DNA of 56,106 bases from assembly GCA_946479855.1 (NCBI GenBank), contig CAMLHL010000010.1, forward strand, positions 1 through 56,106. The letters are read 5' to 3'. The notes under the pieces are model-generated. The model was given only the letters and a program-made list of their open reading frames with translations, was not told where the DNA came from and made no database searches. This DNA is from an uncultured Pseudomonadota bacterium. Lineage in GTDB: Bacteria; Pseudomonadota; Gammaproteobacteria; Burkholderiales; Rhodocyclaceae. This document shows, piece after piece, positions 1 through 11,780 of this stretch; within the stretch, counting starts at the first letter, position 1, and each line of letters opens with the position of its first letter. A program made the translations under genes and the position numbers.

Positions 1-2652
<2,652 letters not shown>

Positions 2653-2661
2653 GCGCCTAGC

Positions 2662-3531
2662 TTGAGCCAGTTTTACGAGTTGCCCAGCCCGTTCGAAGTC
2701 GAAACGGGCACAGTGCTGATGCACGAGCCGTCATGGGCCAGGGCAAGCGAGCTGCGCGCCCGGCTGCTCGACGAAAGCTACCCCAAACCTTTCATCATCG
2801 ACGACGGCAAATCCCGTTTCCTGTATTTCAACGTCCGTCTGATGCAGAGCGAGATGTCGCTCAAGGCGCCGCACGACCTGGCCATCCGCTACACGCAGAA
2901 AATGATGGCCTTCCTGCTCTTCCAGCCGCGCCCGAAGCGTATCGTGCTGATCGGCCTCGGTGGCGGTTCGCTGATCAAGTTCTGCTACCGCCGGATGCCC
3001 GGCAGCCACCTGACGGCCATCGAACTCGACCCCGATGTCATCGCCTTCCGCGATGCCTTCATGGTGCCGCCCGACGATGAGCGCTTGCAGATTTTGCAGG
3101 CTGACGGCGCCGAGTACATCGAAAACGCCGAGAAAGGCATCGACGTGCTGCTGGTCGATGCCTTCGACAAAACCGGTTTCGCCCCCAGCCTGGCCAACCG
3201 CGAGTTCTTCGACAACGCTTTCGCCAAACTGGCCGGCAATGGCGTACTGGTCATCAACCTGGCCGGCGAAAAGGAAAGCTACGCCGGGCTGATTGGCGAG
3301 GCCATGCACGTTTTCGACGATCAGGTCATCGTCATCTCGGTGCCGGACGATGGCAACCATGTGCTCTACGCCTTCAAGGAGCGCTATTTCGAGCCACGCT
3401 GGCGCTGGCTGCACAACTACGCCAAGGAGCTGCGCGCCAAGTTCGGCCTCGATTTCCCGGCTTTTGTGCAAAAGATGGAGCGTTCGACCAAGCTCGGCCT
3501 CGCCCGCCGCGAAGCGGTTCGCCGCCGCTGA
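2662..3531 (+). CDS. Spermidine synthase-like aminopropyltransferase/methyltransferase-fold protein
   Basis: The 289-residue frame has a Rossmann fold of the spermidine synthase type: the nucleotide-binding glycine loop VLIGLGGGSLIKF (about residue 94), the acidic strand end AIELDPDVI, then DGAEYIENAEKGIDVLLVDAFD. It lacks the full N-terminal beta-domain and the classical polyamine-binding signature of SpeE, so substrate and reaction are unknown. It may be an aminopropyltransferase or a SpeE-like methyltransferase. The first in-frame start after the prmB stop is TTG at 2662 with no convincing ribosome site; ATG at 2719 is an alternative that would remove 19 residues. It follows prmB by 9 bases and is probably in the same operon. 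Confidence 0.75.
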   Translation: MSQFYELPSPFEVETGTVLMHEPSWARASELRARLLDESYPKPFIIDDGKSRFLYFNVRLMQSEMSLKAPHDLAIRYTQKMMAFLLFQPRPKRIVLIGLGGGSLIKFCYRRMPGSHLTAIELDPDVIAFRDAFMVPPDDERLQILQADGAEYIENAEKGIDVLLVDAFDKTGFAPSLANREFFDNAFAKLAGNGVLVINLAGEKESYAGLIGEAMHVFDDQVIVISVPDDGNHVLYAFKERYFEPRWRWLHNYAKELRAKFGLDFPAFVQKMERSTKLGLARREAVRRR

Positions 3532-3534
3532 GCC

Positions 3535-3741
3535 CTATTTCGTCGCTTCCTCGGCCTGCGCCGCACGCTGCGCCATCTGCTGGCTGGCTGCATCCAGATC
3601 GCGCTGCACCCGCGCCATCGTCGCCTGCGCCCGTTCGTGTTCCTGTTTTTTTGCCATGGCCGCCGTTGCCGCCGTGCTGGCGGTTTCCACGCCGCAACCG
3701 GCCAGGCCGACCAGGGCAATCATGATCAAGACTGTTTTCAT
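3535..3741 (-). CDS. Small lipoprotein, unknown function
   Basis: This 68-residue product begins MKTVLIMIALVGLAGCG, a textbook lipoprotein signal with lipobox LAGC, so the mature protein would start at the lipidated cysteine. The rest is a short Ala-, Gln- and Glu-rich helical segment, likely coiled coil (QEHERAQATMARVQRDLD). A longer upstream frame exists, but the ATG at 3741 has a good AGAAGAG ribosome site and starts the signal peptide, so it is preferred. The gene sits 11 bases downstream of pepD on the same strand and converges with the SpeE-like gene, with only three bases between the stops. Function is not recognisable. Confidence 0.72.
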   Translation of the reverse strand: MKTVLIMIALVGLAGCGVETASTAATAAMAKKQEHERAQATMARVQRDLDAASQQMAQRAAQAEEATK

Positions 3742-3752
3742 CTCTTCTGCCC

Positions 3753-5207
3753 TCAGTCCAAGGCCGCCAGGATGGCAGTCAACAGCCGCCAGCATTTTTC
3801 CACCGAAGCCACTTCGACCCGTTCGCCCGGCGCATGTGCCCCGCGGATGGTCGGGCCAAACGATACGGTATCCATGCCCGGGTACTTGGCCCCGATAATG
3901 CCGCACTCCAGACCGGCGTGCACCACCTGAACCCGGGAATCAGCTGCAAAATGCCGTCGATAGACCGACTGGCACAACTTGAGCAGCGCCGAATCAGGAT
4001 TCGGCGTCCAGCCCGGGTAATAGCCAGCCTTTTCCACCTTGCTTGCGGTCAACGCCCACAAACTGCAAATTTCATCGGCCAGCGCCAGGCTGCCGCGGTC
4101 GAGCAGCGAACGCACCATGAAGTTGCAGGCGCCTCCCTCCGGGCGCACCTCGACCATACCCAGATTGTTCGAGGTCTCGACGACACCCGGCACCTGCCGG
4201 CTCATCCGGTGCACGCCATGGGGCGCCGCATGCAGCGAGGCCAGCCAGATCTTCTGCTCGGCCGCCGAGATCAGCGCATGGGCGCTACCGGCCGCCACGC
4301 TTAAGGTCAGCCCGTCATCAATGCCGCACAATTCGGCCCTCAGGCCCTCCTCAATCGCGGCCACGGCCGTTGCCAGCCGCTCTGCACAGTCTGGCGGCAG
4401 CACGATCACCGCCGCTGCCTCGCGCGGCAGGGCATTGCGCGCCGTTCCGCCCGTCAATTCGGCCAGTCGGAAGGGCAATGCTCCCGCCAGTTCATGCAAG
4501 GCGCGAACCAGCAGCTTGATGGCATTGCCGCGTTCTTCATGGATATCGACACCGGAATGGCCGCCGCGCAAGCCACGCAATACCACCCGCCAGGCTTGCT
4601 GCCCAGGCGGCAGCGGTTCGGCCTTGCCTGCCCGCTCAACGTTCACATCCAGCCCGCCGGCACAACCCAGATAAAACTCGCCCCAATCCTCGGTATCGAG
4701 GTTGAGCATCAGGCGGCCCTGCAAAATACCTGGCTCCAGACCGCGCGCCCCGCCCATGCCGGCTTCTTCATCAACCGTCAGCAGCGCCTCGATCGGACCA
4801 TGTTCGAGGGTCTCGTCTTCCAGCGCGGCAAGAATCAGGGCGACACCGATTCCATTGTCAGCGCCCAGCGTGGTCTGGTCGGTGACGAGCCAACCATCGC
4901 GCAATTCGGGAACGATGGCATCGCGGGAAAAATCATGGAAACTGTCGGCATTCTTCTGGCAGACCATGTCCAGGTGCGCCTGCAGAACGACACCAGGAAA
5001 ACTCTCCCGGCCGCGACTGGCCGGCTTGCGGATTATCAGGTTCCCGGCAGGGTCGACCGTAGCCGTCAAGCCGCGGGACATCGCCCATTGCTGCAAGGCT
5101 TGGCGCAGCGCCGCTTCCTGCTTCGAAGCCCGTGGCATGGCGCACAAGGTGGCAAAATGTCTCCAGACGGATGCTGGCTGAAGGCCGGAAAATGCAGCGA
5201 GAGTCAT
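3753..5207 (-). CDS. pepD: Aminoacyl-histidine dipeptidase (M20 peptidase)
   Basis: From the ATG at 5207 the product is 484 residues, the normal PepD length; the open frame continues upstream through the tRNA-His terminator and gene, which is coincidental. M20C-family features are present: metal ligands in VLQAHLDMVCQ, TTLGADNGIG, the LLTVDEEAGMGGARGLE segment, NLDTEDWGEFYLGCAGG, and the dimerisation-domain motif GGHSGVDIH. In the family the enzyme is a cytoplasmic zinc dipeptidase that hydrolyses Xaa-His dipeptides such as carnosine. The start codon lies 22 bases from the tRNA-His terminator, leaving little room for a separate promoter. Confidence 0.93.
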   Translation of the reverse strand: MTLAAFSGLQPASVWRHFATLCAMPRASKQEAALRQALQQWAMSRGLTATVDPAGNLIIRKPASRGRESFPGVVLQAHLDMVCQKNADSFHDFSRDAIVPELRDGWLVTDQTTLGADNGIGVALILAALEDETLEHGPIEALLTVDEEAGMGGARGLEPGILQGRLMLNLDTEDWGEFYLGCAGGLDVNVERAGKAEPLPPGQQAWRVVLRGLRGGHSGVDIHEERGNAIKLLVRALHELAGALPFRLAELTGGTARNALPREAAAVIVLPPDCAERLATAVAAIEEGLRAELCGIDDGLTLSVAAGSAHALISAAEQKIWLASLHAAPHGVHRMSRQVPGVVETSNNLGMVEVRPEGGACNFMVRSLLDRGSLALADEICSLWALTASKVEKAGYYPGWTPNPDSALLKLCQSVYRRHFAADSRVQVVHAGLECGIIGAKYPGMDTVSFGPTIRGAHAPGERVEVASVEKCWRLLTAILAALD

Positions 5208-5229
5208 CTGGCGCGAGCTCCAAAGAGAA

Positions 5230-5261
5230 AACCCCCGAGAGCCTTTCGACTTTCGGGGGTT
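5230..5261 (-). terminator. Intrinsic terminator of tRNA-His
   Basis: Read on the minus strand, AACCCCCGA...TCGGGGGTT forms a GC-rich hairpin followed by TTTCTCTTT, immediately after the tRNA-His gene. It lies between the tRNA and pepD, so the two are likely transcribed separately or pepD depends on read-through. Confidence 0.75.
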
Positions 5262-5267
5262 AAATTC

Positions 5268-5344
5268 TGGGGCGACTGATGGGGCTCGAACCCACGACAA
5301 CCGGAATCACAATCCGGGACTCTACCAACTGAGCTACAGCCGCC
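5268..5344 (-). tRNA. tRNA-His (GTG)
   Basis: A 77-base cloverleaf on the minus strand with encoded CCA. The anticodon loop reads GATTGTGATT, giving anticodon GTG. The extra 5' guanine (G-1), typical of tRNA-His, is present and can pair with C73. The acceptor stem GCGGCTG pairs with CAGTCGC (one G-U), and the T-loop is GGTTCGAGCC. Confidence 0.97.
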
Positions 5345-5360
5345 GTCGAAGAAGGCGCGC

Positions 5361-5389
5361 ATTGTACGAAGTTCCTTTGCTCCTGTCTA
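5361..5389 (-). promoter_or_regulatory. Sigma-70 promoter of tRNA-His
   Basis: On the minus strand, TAGACA (-35) and TACAAT (-10) are separated by 17 bases. The -10 element ends 17 bases before the mature tRNA 5' end, which would give a leader of about ten bases. Confidence 0.65.
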
Positions 5390-5506
5390 CAGCTAAAGAC
5401 AGAATTTGCTATCTCCACTCCCGGAAGGGGGAAGCATCCGGCAATTCGCTGAGCGTGATATTATTGCCAGCTTTATTTTTCGGCTCCGTAGTCACAAGGA
5501 ACTCTC

Positions 5507-6811
5507 ATGGAAGCAACCACTGCACAAGCTAACGAACTTGAACGCCGCGTCGATCTCTCCATCGCCATTGCCGATGTCGAGAAGGAAATGGAACAGCGCC
5601 TGAAGCGCATGGGCAAGAACATGAAGGTGCCCGGCTTCCGCCCGGGCAAGGTACCGTTCAGCATCGTCAAGCAGCAGTACGGCGACCAGGCTCGCCACGA
5701 AGTGCTGTCCGAGGAACTGGACCGCGTATTCGGCGAAACCGTCAGCGAGCAGAAGCTGCGCGTCGCCGGCTATCCGCGCATCGAGCCGAAGACCAGCGAA
5801 AGCAACACCCATCTTGAATTCTCGGCCATCTTCGAGGTTTATCCGGAATTCACCCCGGGCGACCTGTCGACCGCCGAAGTCGAACGCCCGGTGCTGGAAG
5901 TGACGGCTGCCGAAGTCGACAAGACCCTCGATATCCTGCGCAAGCAGCGTGTCACCTATGCCGACGCCGATCGGGCCGCCGCCAAGGAAGACCGCGTCGT
6001 CATCGATTTCCTCGGCAAGAAGGACGGCGTGCCGTTCGCCGGCGGCCAGGCCAGCGATTACCCCTTCGTCCTCGGCCAGGGCATGATGCTGCCCGATTTC
6101 GAAAATGCCGTTGAAGGCGCCAAGGCCGGCGAGGCCAAGACCTTTGACCTGACCTTCCCGGCCGACTACCACGCCAAGGATCTGGCCGGTCAGACCGTCC
6201 AGTTCGACATCACCGTCAAGCAGGTCCAGGCTCCGGTCCTCCCGGAACTCGATAGCGAATTCGCCACCAGCATGGGCATCGCCGACGGCGACGTCGCCAA
6301 GATGCGTAGCGAAATCGAAGCCAACCTGAAGCGCGAAGTAAAGCGCCGCATCGAAGGCAAGCTCAAGGACCAGGTCATGGAAGCCCTGCTCAAGGCCAAC
6401 CCGATCACTGTTCCTGTCGCCCTGGTCGACATGGAAATCCAGCGGCTGATGCAGGCCGCCCGCCACGACATGGAACAACGTGGCATGAAGGTCAAGGACA
6501 TGCCGATCCAGCCCGAGTGGTTTGCCGACCAGGCAAAACGCCGCGTGACCCTGGGTTTGATCCTGGCCGAGGTCGTCAAGACGGAAAAGCTTCAGGCAAG
6601 CCCGGAGCAGGTTCGCACGATGGTCGAGGAAACGGCCCAGAGCTACGAGCATCCGGAAGAAGTCATCCGCTGGTACTACGCTCAGCCCCAGCGCCTGCAG
6701 GAAGTCGAGGGCGTGGCGATCGAAAACAACGTGGTCGAATGGGTTCTTGGCAAGGCCAAGGTTACCGACAAGGCTGCAGTTTTTGATGAACTGATGGGCC
6801 AGAAGCAGTAA
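5507..6811 (+). CDS. tig: Trigger factor
   Basis: A 434-residue product, the normal trigger factor length. The N-terminal ribosome-binding domain carries the signature region MKVPGFRPGKVPFSIV (from about residue 44). The FKBP-type prolyl isomerase domain follows at about 150-245 (DRVVIDFLGKKDGVPFAGG...VLGQGMMLPDFENAV), then the helical chaperone domain. It binds nascent chains at the ribosome exit tunnel in the cytoplasm. The ATG has an AAGGAA ribosome site. It opens the tig-clpP-clpX-lon series, a widely conserved proteobacterial order. A 160-base gap separates it from the divergent tRNA-His. Confidence 0.98.
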   Translation: MEATTAQANELERRVDLSIAIADVEKEMEQRLKRMGKNMKVPGFRPGKVPFSIVKQQYGDQARHEVLSEELDRVFGETVSEQKLRVAGYPRIEPKTSESNTHLEFSAIFEVYPEFTPGDLSTAEVERPVLEVTAAEVDKTLDILRKQRVTYADADRAAAKEDRVVIDFLGKKDGVPFAGGQASDYPFVLGQGMMLPDFENAVEGAKAGEAKTFDLTFPADYHAKDLAGQTVQFDITVKQVQAPVLPELDSEFATSMGIADGDVAKMRSEIEANLKREVKRRIEGKLKDQVMEALLKANPITVPVALVDMEIQRLMQAARHDMEQRGMKVKDMPIQPEWFADQAKRRVTLGLILAEVVKTEKLQASPEQVRTMVEETAQSYEHPEEVIRWYYAQPQRLQEVEGVAIENNVVEWVLGKAKVTDKAAVFDELMGQKQ

Positions 6812-6877
6812 TCTGGACCTTGTCGCGACAGCGACAATCGTCTTGAATGTAACTATAGGCAACACACAAGGGCTGAC

Positions 6878-7507
6878 ATGAATATCGACAACGCAAACAA
6901 CTGGGATCCGCAGGCTTTGGGCCTCGTCCCGATGGTGGTGGAGCAGAGCGGACGCGGCGAACGCGCGTACGACATCTATTCGCGCCTGTTGAAGGAGCGG
7001 GTGATCTTTCTTGTCGGCCCGGTGAACGATGCCAGCGCCAACTTGGTCGTTGCCCAGTTGCTGTTCCTCGAAGCAGAGAATCCGGACAAGGACATCTACT
7101 TCTACATCAACTCGCCGGGTGGTTCGGTGACAGCGGGCATGTCGATCTACGACACCATGCAGTTCATCAAGCCGGACGTGTCGACGCTGTGCATCGGCCA
7201 GGCTGCCTCGATGGGCGCCTTCCTGCTCAATGCCGGCGCCAAGGGCAAGCGTTTCGCCCTGCCCAATTCCCGCGTGATGATCCACCAGCCGCTGGGCGGC
7301 TTCCAGGGCCAGGCCTCGGACATCGCCATCCACGCCAAGGAAATCCTCTCGATCCGCGATCGCCTGAACCGCATCATGGCCGAACATAGCGGCCAACCGC
7401 TGGAGCGTATCGAGAAGGATACCGACCGCGACAATTTCCTTTCTGCGGCCGAAGCAGCAGAATATGGTTTGATCGACAAGGTTTTGACCCGCCGCGACGC
7501 GGCTTGA
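6878..7507 (+). CDS. clpP: ATP-dependent Clp protease proteolytic subunit
   Basis: A 209-residue serine peptidase with the complete catalytic triad in the expected spacing: S111 in [10 protein letters not shown]136 in MIHQPLGG and D185 in DTDRDNFLS. The oligomerisation and oxyanion segment [11 protein letters not shown] is also present. ClpP forms the tetradecameric chamber that degrades proteins unfolded by ClpX or ClpA. The residues before the catalytic core are likely a propeptide, as in E. coli. The 66-base gap after tig contains a short GC hairpin (6820-6837) without a T-tract. The gene is followed by clpX, its unfoldase partner. Confidence 0.98.
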   Translation: MNIDNANNWDPQALGLVPMVVEQSGRGERAYDIYSRLLKERVIFLVGPVNDASANLVVAQLLFLEAENPDKDIYFYINSPGGSVTAGMSIYDTMQFIKPDVSTLCIGQAASMGAFLLNAGAKGKRFALPNSRVMIHQPLGGFQGQASDIAIHAKEILSIRDRLNRIMAEHSGQPLERIEKDTDRDNFLSAAEAAEYGLIDKVLTRRDAA

Positions 7508-7521
7508 CCGGAGATTTTCAG

Positions 7522-8784
7522 ATGTCTAAAGGCGGCCAGGAAAAACTGCTCTACTGCTCCTTCTGCGGCAAGAGCCAGCACGAAGTCAAAAAGCTCATCG
7601 CCGGCCCGTCGGTGTTCATCTGTGACGAGTGCATCGCACTCTGCAACGACATCATTCGCGATGAATTGCCCGAAGAGGCGGCCAAGGCCGGTCGTTCCGA
7701 CCTGCCGACGCCGCGCGAAATCAGCTCCATCCTCGACCAATACGTGATCGGCCAGGATGTTGCCAAACGCATTCTTTCGGTAGCTGTGTACAACCACTAC
7801 AAGCGCCTGCGCCACACGGCCCGTAATGCTGGCGATGTCGAACTCGCCAAGAGCAACATCCTGCTGATCGGCCCGACCGGCTCCGGCAAGACCCTGCTCG
7901 CCCAGACGCTGGCCCGTCTGCTCAATGTGCCCTTCGTCATGGCCGATGCGACGACGCTGACCGAAGCCGGCTACGTCGGCGAAGACGTCGAGAACATTAT
8001 CCAGAAGCTGCTGCAAAAATGCGACTACGACGTCGAAAAGGCACAACAAGGTATTGTTTACATTGACGAAATCGACAAGATTTCACGCAAGTCGGACAAC
8101 CCGTCGATCACCCGCGACGTTTCCGGCGAAGGCGTGCAACAGGCCCTGCTCAAGCTGATCGAAGGCACCACGGCTTCGATCCCGCCGCAAGGTGGCCGTA
8201 AGCACCCGAACCAGGATTTCGTCCAGGTCGACACCACCAATATCCTATTCATTTGCGGCGGCGCCTTCGCCGGTCTGGAAAAAGTCATTCAGAATCGCTC
8301 CGAAAGGGGGGGCATCGGCTTCGGCGCCGAAGTAAAGAGCAAGGAAGACAAGAAGACGGTCGGCCAGATTCTGCTCGGTGCAGAACCGGAAGACCTGATC
8401 AAGTTCGGCCTGATTCCCGAACTGATTGGCCGCCTGCCGGTCGTTGCCACCTTGCAGGAACTCGAAGAGCCGGCTCTCGTCCAGATCCTGACCGAACCGA
8501 AGAATGCGCTGGTCAAGCAATATCAGAAGCTATTCGGGATGGAAGATGTCGAACTGGAAATCCGTCCGGCCGCCCTGACCGCCATCGCCAAGAAGGCTCT
8601 GGAGCGCAAGACCGGGGCGCGCGGCCTGCGCTCGATCATGGAACATGCCCTGCTCGACACGATGTACGAACTCCCGGGGATGGAGAATGTCGAAAAGGTG
8701 GTCATCGACGAAAACATGATCAGCGGCGACACGCCACCACTGATCATTTACGCTGACCAGCCCAAGGTTTCCGGCTCAAACTGA
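7522..8784 (+). CDS. clpX: ATP-dependent Clp protease ATP-binding subunit ClpX
   Basis: From ATG 7522 the product is 420 residues and begins [19 protein letters not shown], as in other ClpX proteins, with a GGAG ribosome site ten bases upstream. An in-frame TTG at 7504 overlapping the clpP stop would add six residues and is less likely. The N-terminal C4 zinc-binding domain (CSFC...CDEC) recruits substrates and adaptors. The AAA+ module has Walker [11 protein letters not shown], Walker [11 protein letters not shown], the sensor and arginine segments, and the [13 protein letters not shown] region. ClpX unfolds tagged proteins and feeds them into ClpP. Confidence 0.98.
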   Translation: MSKGGQEKLLYCSFCGKSQHEVKKLIAGPSVFICDECIALCNDIIRDELPEEAAKAGRSDLPTPREISSILDQYVIGQDVAKRILSVAVYNHYKRLRHTARNAGDVELAKSNILLIGPTGSGKTLLAQTLARLLNVPFVMADATTLTEAGYVGEDVENIIQKLLQKCDYDVEKAQQGIVYIDEIDKISRKSDNPSITRDVSGEGVQQALLKLIEGTTASIPPQGGRKHPNQDFVQVDTTNILFICGGAFAGLEKVIQNRSERGGIGFGAEVKSKEDKKTVGQILLGAEPEDLIKFGLIPELIGRLPVVATLQELEEPALVQILTEPKNALVKQYQKLFGMEDVELEIRPAALTAIAKKALERKTGARGLRSIMEHALLDTMYELPGMENVEKVVIDENMISGDTPPLIIYADQPKVSGSN

Positions 8785-8791
8785 GCCGGGG

Positions 8792-8819
8792 CTTGAATTG
8801 CGGTTTCCCGCCCCCAGTT
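8792..8819 (+). promoter_or_regulatory. Candidate heat-shock (sigma-32) promoter of lon
   Basis: CTTGAAT at 8792-8798 and CCCCAGTT at 8812-8819 are separated by 13 bases. This is close to the RpoH consensus CTTGAAA/CCCCATNT with its 11-16 base spacer. It lies 32 bases before the lon start codon, just after clpX, so lon can be heat-induced independently of clpX. Confidence 0.7.
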
Positions 8820-8851
8820 AAGGGGCACATACCTATTTCGAAGGCATCGTA

Positions 8852-11266
8852 ATGTCAAACCCCAACACCCTTCCGGAAACCGTCGAACTGCCGCTGCTGC
8901 CGTTGCGCGATGTCGTGGTTTTCCCGCACATGGTCATTCCGCTCTTCGTCGGCCGCCCGAAGTCGATCAAGGCCCTTGAAATGGCCATGGAAACCGGCAA
9001 GAACATCCTGCTGGTCGCCCAGAAATCGGCTGCCAAGGACGAACCGGAGCCGGAAGACCTCTACCGCATCGGCTGCATGGCCAACATTCTGCAGATGCTC
9101 AAGCTGCCCGACGGGACCGTCAAGGTGCTGGTCGAAGGCACGCAACGCGCCCGCGTTGAAGCCATCGAGGTCCAGGCCTCGCTCTTCATGGCCACCGCGG
9201 TACCGATCACCCAGCCGGGGGTTGAAGACCACGAAATCGAAGCAATGCGTCGTGCGGTCGTTGCCCAGTTCGACCAGTTCGTCAAACTGAACAAAAAGAT
9301 TCCGCCGGAAGTTCTTTCGTCGATCGCCGGCATCGAGGATGCCGGCCGTCTGGCCGACACCATCGCCGCCCATCTGCCGCTGAAGCTGGAGCAGAAGCAG
9401 GAAGTGCTGGAGATGGAAAGCATCCGTGAGCGCATCGACCGCCTGCTCTCCCAACTGGAAGCCGAAATCGACATCCTGCAGGTCGAAAAGCGCATCCGTG
9501 GCCGCGTCAAGCGCCAGATGGAGAAGAGCCAGCGCGAGTACTACCTGAACGAACAGGTCAAGGCCATCCAGAAGGAACTCGGCGAAGGCGAGGAAGGTGC
9601 CGACCTTGAAGAACTGGACAAGAAGATCAAGGCCGCCGGCATGAGCAAGGAAGGCCTGGCCAAGGCCGAGGGCGAACTGAAGAAGTTGCGCCTGATGTCG
9701 CCGATGTCAGCTGAAGCCACGGTCGTTCGCAATTTCATCGAAACGCTGATCGGCCTGCCCTGGCGCAAGAAGACGCGCATCAGCAAGGACCTGCGCGAAG
9801 CGGAAAAGGTGCTGGACACCGACCACTACGGTCTCGAAAAGGTCAAGGAACGCATCGTCGAGTATCTCGCCGTGCAGCAGCGCGTGGACAAGGTCAAGGC
9901 GCCGATTCTCTGCCTCGTTGGCCCCCCGGGTGTCGGCAAGACCTCGCTCGGCCAGTCGATCGCCAAGGCAACGAACCGCAAGTTCGTGCGCATGGCTCTG
10001 GGCGGCGTCCGTGACGAAGCCGAAATTCGCGGCCATCGCCGCACCTATATCGGCTCGATGCCGGGCAAGATCCTGCAGAGCCTGACCAAGGTCGGCGTGC
10101 GCAATCCGCTGTTCCTGCTCGACGAAGTCGACAAGCTCGGCCAGGATTTCCGCGGTGATCCTTCATCCGCCCTGCTCGAAGTGCTTGATCCGGAACAGAA
10201 CCATACCTTCCAGGATCACTACGTCGAGGTCGATTTCGATCTCTCCGACGTCATGTTCGTCGCCACGGCCAATACCCTGAACATCCCGGCGCCCCTCCTC
10301 GACCGGATGGAGGTGATCCGCCTCTCCGGCTACACGGAGGACGAGAAGGTCAATATCGCCATGCGCTACCTGCTGCCCAAGCAGATCAAGAATAATGGCC
10401 TGAAGAAGACCGAAATCGCCGTTGCCGACAGTGCTGTTCGCGACATCGTCCGCTATTACACCCGGGAGGCCGGCGTGCGCGCGCTGGAGCGGGAAATCTC
10501 GAAGATTTGCCGCAAAGTCGTCAAGACCCTGGTGCTCAAGAAGCGCGATACGAAGATTGCGGTCAACGCCCGGAACCTGGATAAATTCCTCGGTGTCCGC
10601 CGCTACAGCTTCGGCATGGCCGAAAAGGAAAACCAGGTGGGCCAGGTCACCGGTCTGGCGTGGACGGAAGTTGGCGGCGAATTGCTGACCATCGAATGCG
10701 CCAACATGCCGGGCAAGGGCAACATCATCCGCACCGGTTCGCTGGGCGATGTCATGAAGGAATCAGTCGAAGCTGCCCGCTCGGTCGTCCGTGCCCGCGC
10801 TCGTCGCCTAGGAATCAAGGACGAGGCCTTCGAGAAGACCGACATCCACATCCACGTCCCGGAAGGTGCCACTCCGAAGGACGGCCCTTCCGCTGGCAGC
10901 GCCATGACGACGGCCCTGGTTTCCTCCTACACCGGCATCCCGGTACGTTGCGACGTGTGCATGACCGGCGAAATTACCCTGCGCGGTGAAGTGCTGGCCA
11001 TCGGCGGCCTCAAGGAAAAGCTGCTGGCAGCCGTCCGCGGCGGCCTGAAGACGGCATTGATCCCGGAAGAGAACGTCAAGGATCTCACTGAAATCCCTGA
11101 CAACATCAAGAACAAGATCGAAATCGTCCCGGTCAAATGGATCGACCAGGTTCTTGAGCGGGCGCTGGAGCGCCTCCCCGAGGCACTTCCCGAACCGGTC
11201 GTTGCCGATTCTGCAGTTCAGGCTGCTGCTGATGCAGCTTCAGGGCAGGCAGTGCTTACCCATTGA
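8852..11266 (+). CDS. lon: ATP-dependent protease Lon (LonA)
   Basis: An 804-residue LonA protease. It has the N-terminal LON substrate-recognition domain (LPLLPLRDVVVFPHMV), a coiled-coil linker, an AAA+ domain with Walker A GPPGVGKTS (about 356) and Walker B FLLDEVDKL, and a C-terminal protease domain with catalytic serine S680 in DGPSAG and the catalytic lysine in GGLKEK near 721-723. These numbers match the E. coli layout. Lon degrades misfolded and some regulatory proteins in the cytoplasm. It lies 67 bases after clpX, preceded by a sigma-32-type promoter. A strong hairpin follows the stop. Confidence 0.98.
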   Translation: MSNPNTLPETVELPLLPLRDVVVFPHMVIPLFVGRPKSIKALEMAMETGKNILLVAQKSAAKDEPEPEDLYRIGCMANILQMLKLPDGTVKVLVEGTQRARVEAIEVQASLFMATAVPITQPGVEDHEIEAMRRAVVAQFDQFVKLNKKIPPEVLSSIAGIEDAGRLADTIAAHLPLKLEQKQEVLEMESIRERIDRLLSQLEAEIDILQVEKRIRGRVKRQMEKSQREYYLNEQVKAIQKELGEGEEGADLEELDKKIKAAGMSKEGLAKAEGELKKLRLMSPMSAEATVVRNFIETLIGLPWRKKTRISKDLREAEKVLDTDHYGLEKVKERIVEYLAVQQRVDKVKAPILCLVGPPGVGKTSLGQSIAKATNRKFVRMALGGVRDEAEIRGHRRTYIGSMPGKILQSLTKVGVRNPLFLLDEVDKLGQDFRGDPSSALLEVLDPEQNHTFQDHYVEVDFDLSDVMFVATANTLNIPAPLLDRMEVIRLSGYTEDEKVNIAMRYLLPKQIKNNGLKKTEIAVADSAVRDIVRYYTREAGVRALEREISKICRKVVKTLVLKKRDTKIAVNARNLDKFLGVRRYSFGMAEKENQVGQVTGLAWTEVGGELLTIECANMPGKGNIIRTGSLGDVMKESVEAARSVVRARARRLGIKDEAFEKTDIHIHVPEGATPKDGPSAGSAMTTALVSSYTGIPVRCDVCMTGEITLRGEVLAIGGLKEKLLAAVRGGLKTALIPEENVKDLTEIPDNIKNKIEIVPVKWIDQVLERALERLPEALPEPVVADSAVQAAADAASGQAVLTH

Positions 11267-11270
11267 TTTA

Positions 11271-11315
11271 CAAGGAAAGGATGCCGACGTATTAACTTCG
11301 GCCTCCTTTCCTTTG
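11271..11315 (+). terminator. Long hairpin after lon
   Basis: An imperfect inverted repeat begins four bases after the lon stop: CAAGGAAAGGA-GCCGA against TCGGC-TCCTTTCCTTTG, with one mismatch, one bulge and a ten-base loop. No T-tract follows, so it may stabilise the 3' end or act with Rho rather than being a classic intrinsic terminator. Confidence 0.5.
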
Positions 11316-11348
11316 TCATCCGCCCTCTGCAATCCCGCGAGAATCCGC

Positions 11349-11378
11349 TTGACACAAGGATTTCGCCAGGGATATAAA
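11349..11378 (+). promoter_or_regulatory. Strong sigma-70 promoter of hupB
   Basis: A perfect TTGACA (11349-11354) and a TATAAA (11373-11378) are separated by 18 bases. The predicted start near 11385 leaves a leader of about 45 bases ending with an AGGGGAC ribosome site before the hupB ATG. This fits the high expression expected of HU. Confidence 0.8.
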
Positions 11379-11431
11379 TCCGTCCTCGCAAAGTTTTCAC
11401 CACTCCAAATCCATCCATTAGGGGACTTTAA

Positions 11432-11704
11432 ATGAACAAGACTGAACTGATCGACTCCATCGCCGCCCAGGCCGATATTTCCAAGGCTGCTGCCAGCCGT
11501 GCGCTGGATGCTGCCGTGGACGCCATCAAGGGCGCGCTCAAGGCAGGCGATTCCGTCAGCCTGATCGGCTTCGGTACTTTCTACGTCGGCGAGCGCGCTG
11601 CCCGTACTGGCCGCAACCCGCGCACCGGCAAGACCCTGGAAATCAAGGCCGCCAAGTCGCCGAAGTTCCGCGCCGGCAAGGGTCTGAAGGACGCCTGCAA
11701 CTAA
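11432..11704 (+). CDS. hupB: DNA-binding protein HU-beta
   Basis: A 90-residue histone-like HU protein, the standard family length. It begins [11 protein letters not shown], has the dimerisation helices, then [21 protein letters not shown], which includes the proline-tipped arm (RNPRTG) that intercalates into DNA. HU is an abundant nucleoid protein that bends DNA non-specifically; IHF is excluded by the HU-type arm. It is monocistronic, with its own strong promoter and a terminator 77 bases downstream. Position directly after lon is conserved in many proteobacteria. Confidence 0.97.
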   Translation: MNKTELIDSIAAQADISKAAASRALDAAVDAIKGALKAGDSVSLIGFGTFYVGERAARTGRNPRTGKTLEIKAAKSPKFRAGKGLKDACN

Positions 11705-11780
11705 TTGCCGCCTTGGCCAGAACAAGTGGGTGGTGAGGGTTGGATCCCTCTGCACTACCCGACGGTTCCTCAAAGGACAC

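Noticed and set aside
5208..5300. N-terminal extension of pepD
   Set aside because: The frame runs through the tRNA-His terminator and into the tRNA gene. ATG 5207 gives the normal PepD length.
6820..6837. Hairpin between tig and clpP as terminator
   Set aside because: The 7-bp stem TTGTCGC/GCGACAA has no T-tract and is short. It may only be a weak structure in a read-through transcript.
5492..7396. 634-codon open frame on the minus strand opposite tig and clpP
   Set aside because: It mirrors two certain genes. The translation is low-complexity, with no recognisable domain, as expected for antisense frames in GC-rich DNA.
11705..11780. Possible tRNA or small RNA remnant between hupB and its terminator
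   Set aside because: No cloverleaf or anticodon arm could be built. I see only weak self-pairing, so it is treated as hupB 3' untranslated sequence.
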